From NCBI GenBank assembly GCA_902786355.1, contig CADABZ010000011.1, forward strand, positions 1-56,788: 56,788 bases of DNA. Reading direction: 5' to 3'. The position numbers and the translations under genes are program-made. Source of the DNA: an uncultured Eubacteriales bacterium. GTDB lineage: Bacteria; Bacillota; Clostridia; Peptostreptococcales; Anaerovoracaceae. The notes under the pieces were generated by a model. It had not been told where the DNA came from and searched no databases. It was given only the letters and a program-made list of their open reading frames with translations. Shown piece after piece: positions 1 to 6,987 of the stretch. Position 1 is the stretch's first letter, and the number at the start of each line of letters is the position of its first letter.

Positions 1-1017
1 ATCATGAGGATAGCCTACAGGATTCTTTGTCAGCAGGAGCTGCACAAGATCAGTGATAGGTTCATCCTTCGCAGTGAATGTGGTAGTCTCTTCGGACACG
101 ACCTTTACGGTATATGTTTCTGTATCCTTTGCATACCCCGGAGGAGCATATGTCTCTTTCACCGTATACTTGCCTTCCAGGAGCTCGATAGTATTGCTCT
201 CGCCATTGGATTTAAGAGTGAGAGTACCCGCTGCTTTATTTGAGCCGTCATATACCGTGTACTCAGCGCCTTCGATAGAATAGCAGCTGTTGCCTTCTGT
301 GATCGAAGTCCTGTTCGATACCTTTTTCATGGTCAGATATCCCGGAGCTTCAAGATAGCCGACGATCATGTCCTGTACTCCGGACATATAGCAGATGAAT
401 ACCTTGAAGCTGTCAGGGACAGCATCATCCTTTGAACTGTCCGCCTTCCACAGAGCATCGCCCAGCTTCTTGGCTTTGGTCCACACCTCTCCAAGGCTTG
501 ATGCATGTGTGCCGTTCCAGGTAGCCATATCCGATGGCCTTCCTGCATAAACATAAGAGAGTGCCAGATGTGCGATACCCCAGTCCTTGCTGAAGTCTCC
601 TGTGTAGTAGTCGCCCCTGATGTTCTTGACGTTCTTGTCATAACCCGGATAGGATGGCGAATAGTAGACGATATTTCTGAGAGCGTTCCACTTGCCCTTG
701 TCATCCTCGTCCGTGACGACTTTATCTACCGTCACTGTTCCTGTTGGCGGTGAATTCTTCGATGGCTGCACACAGTACGAATATCTGCTGCCAAGATCAT
801 CACCGAGGTCACACTTTCTTGAATTGCTGTAGCCTCCATCGCCGGATCCATATCTGATCTGGCCTCCGTCGGTCACAGTGTACTTGCTGCCCACCTTGCC
901 GCCAAACGCTGATGCCTCCTGGGTCGCGATCGGGACCACTGATCCGAGCACCATGATCAGGGCAAGTGTCATTGTGAGCATTCGCTTGAATGCATCGATA
1001 AACTTGTTGTCTGTCAT
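1..1017 (-). CDS. thioester/Cna_B-type surface protein (N-terminal part, cut by window edge)
   Basis: The frame is open from the ATG at 1017 to the window edge (339 codons), so the C-terminus and any sorting signal lie outside. The start has a good ribosome site (AAGGAG). The N-terminus is a signal peptide with a hydrophobic stretch at about residues 14-30. A mature region follows with SYCVQPSK near residue 80 and VQDMI near residue 220. These resemble the Cys and Gln motifs of Gram-positive thioester adhesin domains, although the middle TQxAIW-like motif is not clear. From about residue 230 the sequence looks like a SpaA/Cna_B prealbumin fold (EGAEYTVYD, GTLTLKSNGE, LLEGKYTVKETYAPPGY). It is probably a wall-anchored adhesin or pilus-tip protein. 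The domain type is inferred from motifs only. Confidence 0.7.
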   Translation of the reverse strand, partial: MTDNKFIDAFKRMLTMTLALIMVLGSVVPIATQEASAFGGKVGSKYTVTDGGQIRYGSGDGGYSNSRKCDLGDDLGSRYSYCVQPSKNSPPTGTVTVDKVVTDEDDKGKWNALRNIVYYSPSYPGYDKNVKNIRGDYYTGDFSKDWGIAHLALSYVYAGRPSDMATWNGTHASSLGEVWTKAKKLGDALWKADSSKDDAVPDSFKVFICYMSGVQDMIVGYLEAPGYLTMKKVSNRTSITEGNSCYSIEGAEYTVYDGSNKAAGTLTLKSNGESNTIELLEGKYTVKETYAPPGYAKDTETYTVKVVSEETTTFTAKDEPITDLVQLLLTKNPVGYPHD

Positions 1018-1036
1018 TGCGTTATTTCTCCTTTCT

Positions 1037-1210
1037 CTAAATGCACATGAATGCGAGAATGATCACCGGCAGGCTGAGTACTACGCAGAGCCCTGTCAGG
1101 ATCCAGCTGAGCCTGTTCGCTGCTTTCTCACTGAGATATAGCTGCATCCCTGTCTCATCCGTGCACATGATCACTTCGTCATTCGGCTTGTTGTCTTTTG
1201 TTTTCGTCAT
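1037..1210 (-). CDS. small single-pass membrane protein (57 aa)
   Basis: I chose the ATG at 1210 because it is preceded by AAAGGA; a longer reading from 1243 lacks a ribosome site. The protein has a polar N-terminal half (MTKTKDNKPNDEVIM...) and one C-terminal membrane segment (about residues 35-55, WILTGLCVVLSLPVIILAF). It lies 19 bp before the surface-protein start on the same strand, so the two are probably co-transcribed. Family not recognised. It could help membrane handling of the large surface protein, but nothing in the sequence proves that. Confidence 0.6.
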   Translation of the reverse strand: MTKTKDNKPNDEVIMCTDETGMQLYLSEKAANRLSWILTGLCVVLSLPVIILAFMCI

Positions 1211-1241
1211 ATGCTGTCCTTTCCCGCAATTCCGGACAAAC

Positions 1242-1274
1242 AAAAAACGCCCAGGTCGTTAAGATCTGAGCGTT
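1242..1274 (-). terminator. intrinsic terminator after parB
   Basis: On the minus strand AACGCTCAG pairs with CTGGGCGTT (9 bp with one G-U) around an 11-nt loop and is followed by a run of T. It sits downstream of parB and would end the parAB operon before the small membrane protein and adhesin genes. Confidence 0.75.
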
Positions 1275-1349
1275 CCGAATTTGTCACTATATTGCGATTA
1301 TTGTTATTATATTATTCTCTTATATTGATACTCTATTCTCTCTTCTTCG

Positions 1350-1369
1350 GGTAGTAACTGGTAGTAACA
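1350..1369. repeat. tandem 10-bp repeat GGTAGTAAC(T/A)
   Basis: Two back-to-back copies of GGTAGTAAC lie in the 1275-1452 gap just beyond the 3' end of parB. The rest of the gap is AT-rich on one side and has purine-rich GGAGG tracts on the other; I see no gene in it. Short iterated sites beside a ParB gene can be partition or regulatory sites, but two copies are weak evidence. Confidence 0.4.
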
Positions 1370-1452
1370 GAGGAGGGGTTACAGGGGAGGAGATGGGATA
1401 ACGTATCCACAATGCAAATATTTCCATAGCATGCGGAATACATTAACTCGCA

Positions 1453-2544
1453 TCATCTCGCATCGTCTCTCGTTTTCTGACGTTCCCGGTGTCTGCCGTA
1501 GAATTCCATTGCAGCAGCTATATAGTCCTCACGTTTTGACATCGGCAAATCAGGGGGAAACAGCCTGCTGAACCGATCCCCCCTCAGCACTATCCTCTCC
1601 TTCTGGTTGCCTTTCTGCTCCATCATGATAGCCTCTATCGCTTCAGGCGTGAGCTTTTGTTCTTCGTAAAGCCTCCTCATTCGTTTTGCCTGCTCATGAG
1701 TAGGAGTACATTGCTCCATCTCGATCGCCTCAAGTACATCACGCTGCCTGTGGCCAAGGTACGAAAGCTCAACTGCTGGCCTGATTCCTATCTTGCCTTC
1801 ATCGACTAAATCAAGAAGTTCCGGGATGAGTTCCGTGAGACGAATATATCTTCGTACTTGGTCTCCGCTTTCACCAAATGAAGCACCAACTAAATCCCTC
1901 GATTTTTTCCCTCCACTTAGGTGTGCCAGTGGCACACCGTGATCATGTTTTCTTGAATCAGAAGTGCCAAGCGCTTCAGCATACTCATCAGATAATCCAT
2001 ATGAGTTAATGAGATGCTCTCTTGCCTTATCAAGCTGCGGACCGACAGGTTCACCGCCGAAGTTCCTTCCTTTCTTCTGGTTCTCGACCATTCTGGATAC
2101 AAGCATCTTCATGGCATCTAGTCTCATTTTGTAAGCAAATGCCTTTTCAGACGGAAGGATCGTGGATCTCTGGAAATTACTCTCGGTCATAATTATGGTA
2201 GCTTCATCCTTAGATAGTTCGACCATCTCACATCTCAGTGTATCCATTCCAAGGAGTTCGCAAGCACGCTTACGCCTGTGCCCGGAGATAAGCTCATATC
2301 TTCCATCCTTCTTCTTTCTTACCATGCACGGTGTAAGCACGCCTTGAGCTCTGATGCTTTCAATTAGATTTTGCATGTCTTCGTCATCTCTCACCTTGAA
2401 AGGATGGTCCGGGAATGGATCTATTTGATCAATTGGTATCTCGAAGATACGTTTGAGCTTTGCATCATCACGTTCCTCTTGTGAAGAAAACAGCTCATCT
2501 AGTGATGGAAGCTTTATCTCGCTTTTTCTGTCTTTCGGCACCAC
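1453..2544 (-). CDS. parB: ParB-family partition protein
   Basis: Probably the DNA-binding/CTPase partner of the ParA encoded upstream. Residues about 35-145 form the ParB N-terminal domain with IDQIDPFPDHPF, a GHRRKRA box (GERRxRA in most family members) and ESNFQRSTILPSEKAFAY. The middle carries a putative HTH with an insertion rich in Gly/Lys (KKGRNFGGEP, LSGGKKSRDLVG). The C-terminus is charged. The start is GTG at 2544, preceded by GGGAGG. The gene overlaps the 3' end of parA by 50 bp, indicating translational coupling. The divergence from chromosomal ParB and the setting beside ssrA fit a mobile-element ParB better than the housekeeping Spo0J. Confidence 0.88.
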   Translation of the reverse strand: MVPKDRKSEIKLPSLDELFSSQEERDDAKLKRIFEIPIDQIDPFPDHPFKVRDDEDMQNLIESIRAQGVLTPCMVRKKKDGRYELISGHRRKRACELLGMDTLRCEMVELSKDEATIIMTESNFQRSTILPSEKAFAYKMRLDAMKMLVSRMVENQKKGRNFGGEPVGPQLDKAREHLINSYGLSDEYAEALGTSDSRKHDHGVPLAHLSGGKKSRDLVGASFGESGDQVRRYIRLTELIPELLDLVDEGKIGIRPAVELSYLGHRQRDVLEAIEMEQCTPTHEQAKRMRRLYEEQKLTPEAIEAIMMEQKGNQKERIVLRGDRFSRLFPPDLPMSKREDYIAAAMEFYGRHRERQKTRDDAR

Positions 2545-3319
2545 TCATCACCTCCCTTGTAAAATCTTCATACGCTTTTGCCGGTTTGCATTCGCTATCG
2601 TAGGCAAATATACTCTTGCCTGTCTTACTTGCTTCAGCCGCTTTGACTCCTACCGGTATCTGTGAATCGAAAATACGGATATTCATTCCGTAGTTAGTCC
2701 TTATGGCGTTGATCACGTCTTTTGCCAGGTTTGTTCTGCCATCAACGAGCGTCATCAATATGCCTTCTATCTTCAGATTCTCATTAGTATGATTCCTGAC
2801 CATGTCTATACTTCGCATCAACTGTGTCATTCCCTTTGCCGGGAGATACTGAGCCTGCACAGGTATGATCACGCTGTCAGCTGCTGTAAGCGCATTGATC
2901 GTTATCATGCCAAGCGAAGGCATGCAGTCGATCAGAATATAGTCGTAATCCTTCCGTACATCCTTCAACAGATTATGGAGCACTTTCTCTCTGCTCATAG
3001 CATTAACAAGTCTCGTCTCCATAGATGACAGTTCCAGATTAGAAGGCAGCAGATCCATCCCCTCATCGTGATGGATCACTGTATCTCTGACTATCGGTTT
3101 GTAGTCCTCAGTGAGCAGATACATCAATCTTCCCAAAGATTTCTCCTGTGCGTCTGCCTCTATTCCAAGTGAAGTAGTAAGATCACTCTGAGGATCAGCA
3201 TCCACAAGCAACACTTTCTTCCCGTTACGCGCCAGTCCTGCTCCCAGATTCAGGCAGGTCGTTGTTTTGGCAGTTCCACCCTTTTGATTGCATATGGCTA
3301 TGGTTTTGCATTCACTCAT
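2495..3319 (-). CDS. parA: ParA-family ATPase
   Basis: A deviant Walker-A motif KGGTAKTTT at residues 13-21 and the VDADPQSDLT switch region are clear. A conserved LIDCMPSLG block (Walker B) and an IIPVQAQYLPAKGM block follow, as in ParA/Soj/MinD ATPases. At 274 aa it has the usual length and no extra N-terminal HTH domain. It should form ATP-dependent dimers on DNA and position the ParB-bound DNA. It overlaps the upstream 131-aa gene by 4 bp and parB by 50 bp, so the three genes form one tightly packed operon. The KGGTAKTT variant is common in plasmid and ICE ParA proteins. Confidence 0.93.
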   Translation of the reverse strand: MSECKTIAICNQKGGTAKTTTCLNLGAGLARNGKKVLLVDADPQSDLTTSLGIEADAQEKSLGRLMYLLTEDYKPIVRDTVIHHDEGMDLLPSNLELSSMETRLVNAMSREKVLHNLLKDVRKDYDYILIDCMPSLGMITINALTAADSVIIPVQAQYLPAKGMTQLMRSIDMVRNHTNENLKIEGILMTLVDGRTNLAKDVINAIRTNYGMNIRIFDSQIPVGVKAAEASKTGKSIFAYDSECKPAKAYEDFTREVMSGAERQKKRDKASITR

Positions 3320-3711
3320 TCATCAGCCTCCTCATCAAATTTCTCCTGCAGACATTTTCTGCTCATCTTCAGCATCTCCAGTTCCAGAAGATAATCATCA
3401 ACCTCCTCATGTCCCAGGAAGTCATCCATGAAGCTCACAAGATAGCGCTCGTTATCTACGAATCTTCTGAACAAGCCTTCCAGCTCACCGCATATCGGTG
3501 AATCTGCATGATGCAGAACACAAGACAAAACATTTACAGCAGCTATTTCGTGCTCAGTGATGAACAGATCGTGTATCAGGTCGAGATACCATAGTGCTGC
3601 ATTGCTTTCCATGCGCCCCTCTTTTACGCAGTCAATGAATGCGTCGCCAACGTCTTCAGCAGTAATGATTTCATCGTTTGCCTTCATCTTGATTGTTATA
3701 GCTTTTATCAT
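3316..3711 (-). CDS. hypothetical acidic protein in the parAB operon (131 aa)
   Basis: Start at ATG 3711 with an AAAGGAAAG ribosome site; the stop overlaps the parA start (ATGA). The product is acidic and helical, without signal peptide or membrane segment (AEDVGDAFIDCVKEGRMESN, LEGLFRRFVDNERYLVSFMDDF). I do not recognise the family. Its place as first large gene of the parAB operon suggests a role in maintenance or regulation of the same element, which is inference from position only. Confidence 0.7.
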   Translation of the reverse strand: MIKAITIKMKANDEIITAEDVGDAFIDCVKEGRMESNAALWYLDLIHDLFITEHEIAAVNVLSCVLHHADSPICGELEGLFRRFVDNERYLVSFMDDFLGHEEVDDYLLELEMLKMSRKCLQEKFDEEADE

Positions 3712-3727
3712 CGTCTTTCCTTTCTAC

Positions 3728-3775
3728 CGGTTATCACCGGATTTGAACAATATAATTGCCCTGCCAATAGGGCAA
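3728..3775. promoter_or_regulatory. two palindromes upstream of the parAB operon
   Basis: CCGGT-TATC-ACCGG lies at 3728-3741 and TTGCCCT-GCCAAT-AGGGCAA at 3756-3775, both with perfect arms. They sit between the 46-aa gene and the 131-aa gene. They could be operator or centromere-like sites for ParA/ParB, or mRNA hairpins that reduce read-through. No T-run follows, so they are not simple terminators. Confidence 0.45.
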
Positions 3776-3826
3776 GGCATGTAAAGAAAAGAAAGCTAAT
3801 GATATTTGAGCGTGACTGCTCAGCAT

Positions 3827-3967
3827 TTATTCTACAAATTTGATCAGAAGGTCATCTATAGCATCTGTATACCTTCCTTCCGATATCAGCTGATTCTTAA
3901 ATTCAACAAGCGCCATTACGATGATCCTGACCTCATCGTGAGTAAATCTGAATTTTGGCTTAAACAT
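3827..3967 (-). CDS. 46-aa conserved-looking small protein
   Basis: This short frame begins at ATG 3967 directly after a textbook GGAGGTGCGTC ribosome site and ends at TAA 3827. Its sequence begins MFKPKFRFTHDEVRIIVMAL and ends LLIKFVE, with ISEGRYTDAIDD between. It reads like a helical protein and not a random frame. It heads the 131-aa/parA/parB operon. Similar short proteins with an EGRYTDA-like motif are, to my recollection, frequent on clostridial mobile elements; that is not verified here. Function unknown. Confidence 0.65.
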   Translation of the reverse strand: MFKPKFRFTHDEVRIIVMALVEFKNQLISEGRYTDAIDDLLIKFVE

Positions 3968-4110
3968 GACGCACCTCCAAGTATCGTTTTTGTTTTCAGT
4001 TTATATGAGCATTATCCATCCGACAATTATGCGATTAAGTTCTTCAGCCGAGAATGGAAGAATGTTTGTTGTCAAGTCTGACCGCAAATTTGCCTGTTTT
4101 GTCAAAAAAA

Positions 4111-4414
4111 GTGCCGACCATTTTGTCGACTATTTCATAGGTCTGAACGTATTCCCTATATGTCTGGCTAGGTCGGTTTTGTTATTTTTAGAAAATACCT
4201 TAACTGTTGAAACAACTGCAATCCGTGAAAACAGAATAGCTCCCGGAATTATTTCCGAGAGCCATTTTTTGGTGGAGATGGCATGCTTTCCGAATTCGCT
4301 CTTCCCCTTGATTTTACTTTGCTTTCAGCCTGTATCTTCCTGAATTGCCGACCAGAATGACGACCATTTCGTATATCTGAGCGAGTCCCGTATAGGTCGG
4401 TTTCTATCGCTTTC
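4111..4414. repeat. degenerate duplicated modules beside ssrA (3968-4424 holds no convincing gene)
   Basis: Two related segments occur at about 4112-4182 and 4345-4405. Each opens with TGCCGACCA, contains CATTTC or TATTTC, then TCTGA(A/G)CG, then TATA, and closes with AGGTCGG. So each is bounded by inverted CCGACC/GGTCGG. Between them, at 4240-4279, a hairpin followed by TGGTGGAGATGG resembles the terminator hairpin plus the 3' end of tmRNA (TGGTGGAGACGG at 4465). The whole stretch reads as an old, imperfect tandem duplication of the sequence flanking ssrA. No open frame here has a convincing start. Confidence 0.5.
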
Positions 4415-4424
4415 TCTGAGCATG

Positions 4425-4456
4425 AAAAAAGGCCCGAGATCATATGAATCTCAAGC
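4425..4456 (-). terminator. ssrA terminator
   Basis: On the minus strand GGCTTGAGAT pairs with ATCTCGGGCC (10 bp with wobbles) around TCATATG and is followed by TTTTTT. It begins 9 nt after the encoded CCA of tmRNA. Confidence 0.8.
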
Positions 4457-4464
4457 CCAAATTA

Positions 4465-4818
4465 TGGTGGAGACGGTGGGAATCGAACCCACGTCCAAGA
4501 ATATTTCCGGAAGACTTTCTCCGAGCGCAGTCATGTATTTGATTTCGCCAGGTGAGCGTCACATGACGGACTCACACCTGACTATCCCGCTTGGTCCTCT
4601 TACGCTAGCAGGAGATCACGCAAGAGTTTTCCTGCATGCATGACGCCGGGATTCCGGTCTGCAGGTGAACCGGAGCCGACGCGCGGGGCTGAACTATGCA
4701 GCCAGTGCGAAATTGTTGTTTGTTTTTGCGTTTCTTTTTAACGAGTGCTTTTTACGTGGTTCACCGCCACGGCTCGCTTATCCTCGTTCCACATACCTGT
4801 CGAAACCAGTGCGTCCCC
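4465..4818 (-). ncRNA. ssrA: transfer-messenger RNA (tmRNA)
   Basis: The 5' end reads GGGGACGCACTGGTTTCGAC, the standard one-piece tmRNA start. The 3' end has a T-arm (GGTTCGATTCC), the acceptor strand GTCTCC, and an encoded ACCA tail. GGGGAC and GTCTCC pair to form the acceptor stem. The resume frame GCA AAA ACA AAC AAC AAT TTC GCA CTG GCT GCA TAG gives the tag AKTNNNFALAA, a typical degradation tag ending in ALAA. tmRNA with SmpB (encoded at 8746) rescues ribosomes stalled on broken mRNA. Length is about 354 nt. Confidence 0.95.
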
Positions 4819-4855
4819 ATATTGCAGACAGATCAGCATTATGTCGCGGAAGAGT

Positions 4856-4883
4856 ATTATACCCTTTTGCAGCAGAATGTCAA
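4856..4883 (-). promoter_or_regulatory. ssrA promoter
   Basis: TTGACA (4878-4883) and TATAAT (4856-4861) on the minus strand are separated by 16 bp. Both hexamers are perfect consensus, about 40 nt ahead of the mature tmRNA 5' end. Confidence 0.8.
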
Positions 4884-4898
4884 TAGTCTGATGATTCA

Positions 4899-4929
4899 GG
4901 GGAGACAGAGGATCGTCCCCCGTCTCCCC
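4899..4929. repeat. REP-like GC-rich palindrome between pncB and ssrA
   Basis: GGGGAGACAGAGGA and TCCCCCGTCTCCCC form a 14-bp stem with a 3-nt TCG loop (complete with G-U pairs in minus-strand RNA). It lacks a terminal T-run. It lies 8 bp after the pncB stop and 15 bp before the ssrA -35. The core resembles GGGGAC...GTCCCC palindromes that are dispersed in many bacterial genomes and are often linked to REP-associated Y1 transposases. Only one copy is visible here. Confidence 0.6.
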
Positions 4930-4937
4930 CCGCAGTA

Positions 4938-6401
4938 TTACAGATTGGATGCTCCGTATTTGTTGAGCAGGTCGTGCTTGAGATTCCAGAGTGGCTTGGA
5001 CAGGTCTACATAGTAGGTCTGCGGATTCTCGAATCTCAGGTGGCTGCCCCAGAGCTTGTCGATCTGCTCAGCGCAGGTCTTCTTGATAGTTCCGATATCA
5101 GGCTCGTCATATACGAGTTTGCCCTTCTCGAAGATAGGTACCAGCAGCTCGACAGCGTCATAATTCTCAAGAACCTTGCGCTTCCAGACTGCATTAGGAT
5201 CAAAAATCTCGTATGGCTTGCCGTCCGGTACAGGTTCATCATGGAGCATGATGACATCAGCGAGGGCCTTGCCGGTCTCCTTGTCGAAGAATCTTACGAC
5301 CTTCTTGAATCCCGGGTTGGTGATCTTCTCGACGTTTTCTGAGATCTTCATCTTAGGCACCAGCTCGCCGTTTCTCACGATACCTGAGAGCTTGTATACT
5401 CCGCCGAATACCGGTTCTGATCTTGCAGTGATCAGTCTCTCGCCTACTCCAAATGAATCGATCTGAGCGCCCTCGAGGATGACGTCTCTGATGATGTACT
5501 CGTCAAGAGAGTTGCTGATAACGATTTTGCAGTCCTGGAGACCTTCTTCGTCGAGGATCCTGCGGCACTCTCTTGTCAGATATGTGATATCTCCGGAGTC
5601 GATACGGATACCCATGTTCTGCGGTCTGAGCTCCTTGAACACCTTGATGGCATTAGGCAGTCCGGACTTGAGGACATTGTATGTATCGATCAGCAGAGTA
5701 GCGTTCTGCGGATAGAGCTCTGTGTATTTCCTGAAAGCTTCGTACTCGGAGTCAAAACTCTGCACCCAGCTGTGTGCCATGGTTCCGAGTGCCGGTGTAT
5801 CGTGGTTTCTGTCTGCGATAGTGCATGCAGTACCTGCGCATCCGGCGATATATGAAGCTCTTGCTCCGTATACTGCAGCATCAGCTCCATGTGCTCTTCT
5901 GGTGCCGAACTCCATGACAGGACGGCCGAGAGCGGATCTTACGATCCTGTTGGCCTTGGTTGCGATCAGGCTCTGATGGTTGAACTGCATCAGAATGAAC
6001 GTCTCTACAAACTGTGCCTGGATCAGAGGACCCTTGACGATCATGACCGGCTCGTGAGGGAAAATCGGATAACCTTCAGGTACGGACCATACATCGCAGC
6101 TGAACTTAAAGTCCAGAAGATAATCGAGGAACTCTTCTGAGAAGCAGTTCTTGGTCCTCAGATATTCGATATCTGCATCTGTGAACTTGAGCCTCTTCAT
6201 ATAAGCTATGATCTGCTCGAGTCCTGCCATGATGGCAAAACCGCCGCCATCAGGAACTCTTCTGAAGAATACATCGAAGCATGCCTCTGCATCGCGCATG
6301 TCCGAATTGAAATAACCGTTAGCCATCGTGATCTCATAGAAATCAGTCAGCATAGTCAGATTGTAATCATTGAGTCTTGCGTAATTTTTTAAATCTCCCA
6401 T
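4938..6401 (-). CDS. pncB: nicotinate phosphoribosyltransferase
   Basis: Converts nicotinate and PRPP (with ATP) to nicotinate mononucleotide in the NAD salvage pathway; cytosolic. At 487 aa it has the usual length. Family landmarks are TDFYEITMANGY at residues 20-30, EFGTRRAHG at 164-172 (phosphate/substrate site), GTMAHSW at 206-212 (the regulated His) and the GIRIDSGDITYL barrel strand. The start at 6401 has a GGGTGG ribosome site. It is probably transcribed with the small membrane-protein gene upstream (72-bp gap). Confidence 0.95.
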   Translation of the reverse strand: MGDLKNYARLNDYNLTMLTDFYEITMANGYFNSDMRDAEACFDVFFRRVPDGGGFAIMAGLEQIIAYMKRLKFTDADIEYLRTKNCFSEEFLDYLLDFKFSCDVWSVPEGYPIFPHEPVMIVKGPLIQAQFVETFILMQFNHQSLIATKANRIVRSALGRPVMEFGTRRAHGADAAVYGARASYIAGCAGTACTIADRNHDTPALGTMAHSWVQSFDSEYEAFRKYTELYPQNATLLIDTYNVLKSGLPNAIKVFKELRPQNMGIRIDSGDITYLTRECRRILDEEGLQDCKIVISNSLDEYIIRDVILEGAQIDSFGVGERLITARSEPVFGGVYKLSGIVRNGELVPKMKISENVEKITNPGFKKVVRFFDKETGKALADVIMLHDEPVPDGKPYEIFDPNAVWKRKVLENYDAVELLVPIFEKGKLVYDEPDIGTIKKTCAEQIDKLWGSHLRFENPQTYYVDLSKPLWNLKHDLLNKYGASNL

Positions 6402-6473
6402 TTGTATCCACCCAGTGTCATTGACTTCATTGATGATAATACGAAATATCTCTGCATGTGATCAGCAGAGTTC

Positions 6474-6797
6474 TTACTGCGGCTGTTCTGAGGTCTCGCC
6501 TTCTTCAGCCTGCTGCTGATCAGCTCCCGAAGCATCCGCTTCGCCCTCAGTCTCTGATGCCCCTTCAGCTGAAGCATCTTCGGCCTGTTCACCTTCAGCA
6601 GCTTCTGCCTCTGCGGCATCCGCCTCCATCTGTTCCTCCTGCTGCTGGGCGGCAGCCGCACGCTCATCAGCAAGCTCCTTAGGATAATCAAGTATTATCT
6701 GCATGCGCCAGTAGATGATGCCGGCAGCCACAGCTACTATGATTATTGCCAGTACGATATCATTGATATCGTGAAAGAAATTTCTTATATGTCTCAT
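6474..6797 (-). CDS. small membrane protein with long acidic Ala/Glu/Gln tail (107 aa)
   Basis: I place the start at ATG 6797, preceded by AAAGGG; a GTG further upstream lacks a ribosome site. Residues about 1-13 are basic, about 14-33 form one membrane helix (IVLAIIIVAVAAGIIYW), and the rest is a low-complexity acidic tail (EQMEADAAEAEAAEGEQAED and similar). The tail is probably cytoplasmic or wall-facing and disordered. Family not recognised. A protein of the same general design is encoded at 47160-47771. Confidence 0.6.
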   Translation of the reverse strand: MRHIRNFFHDINDIVLAIIIVAVAAGIIYWRMQIILDYPKELADERAAAAQQQEEQMEADAAEAEAAEGEQAEDASAEGASETEGEADASGADQQQAEEGETSEQPQ

Positions 6798-6920
6798 GTT
6801 AAACCCTTTGCTCCGATAAAACACGTTGCCTGAACATCAGACCTGCCGCATAACGGTCATGCCAATATGTTCAGCACATTGATTATAGCTTTAATCAGGG
6901 GTATTTGCAATCTATCTGTC

Positions 6921-6949
6921 TTGAGGTGCAATACCTGTTATGGTAGAAT
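6921..6949 (+). promoter_or_regulatory. promoter of the rluA-lepB-smpB operon
   Basis: TTGAGG (6921-6926), 17-bp spacer, TAGAAT (6944-6949) with an upstream TGG (extended -10). It precedes the first gene of the rightward operon by about 40 bp. Confidence 0.65.
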
Positions 6950-6987
6950 GATTGACATTGACCGGTACAGTTTTTGCAGGAGATCCT

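Noticed and set aside
3806-4343. Rightward frames in the gap between the 46-aa gene and ssrA
   Set aside because: They are opposite the 46-aa gene or cross the repeats, with no start signal and no protein-like pattern.
4249-4443. Leftward 64-codon frame next to ssrA
   Set aside because: It lies across the ssrA terminator and a degenerate repeat; composition is basic and random, with no ribosome site.
4422-4643. Rightward open frame across the tmRNA gene (VETVGIEPTSKNISG-like peptide)
   Set aside because: It is the antisense of ssrA; this kind of spurious frame arises from the tRNA-like end of tmRNA and has no start signal.
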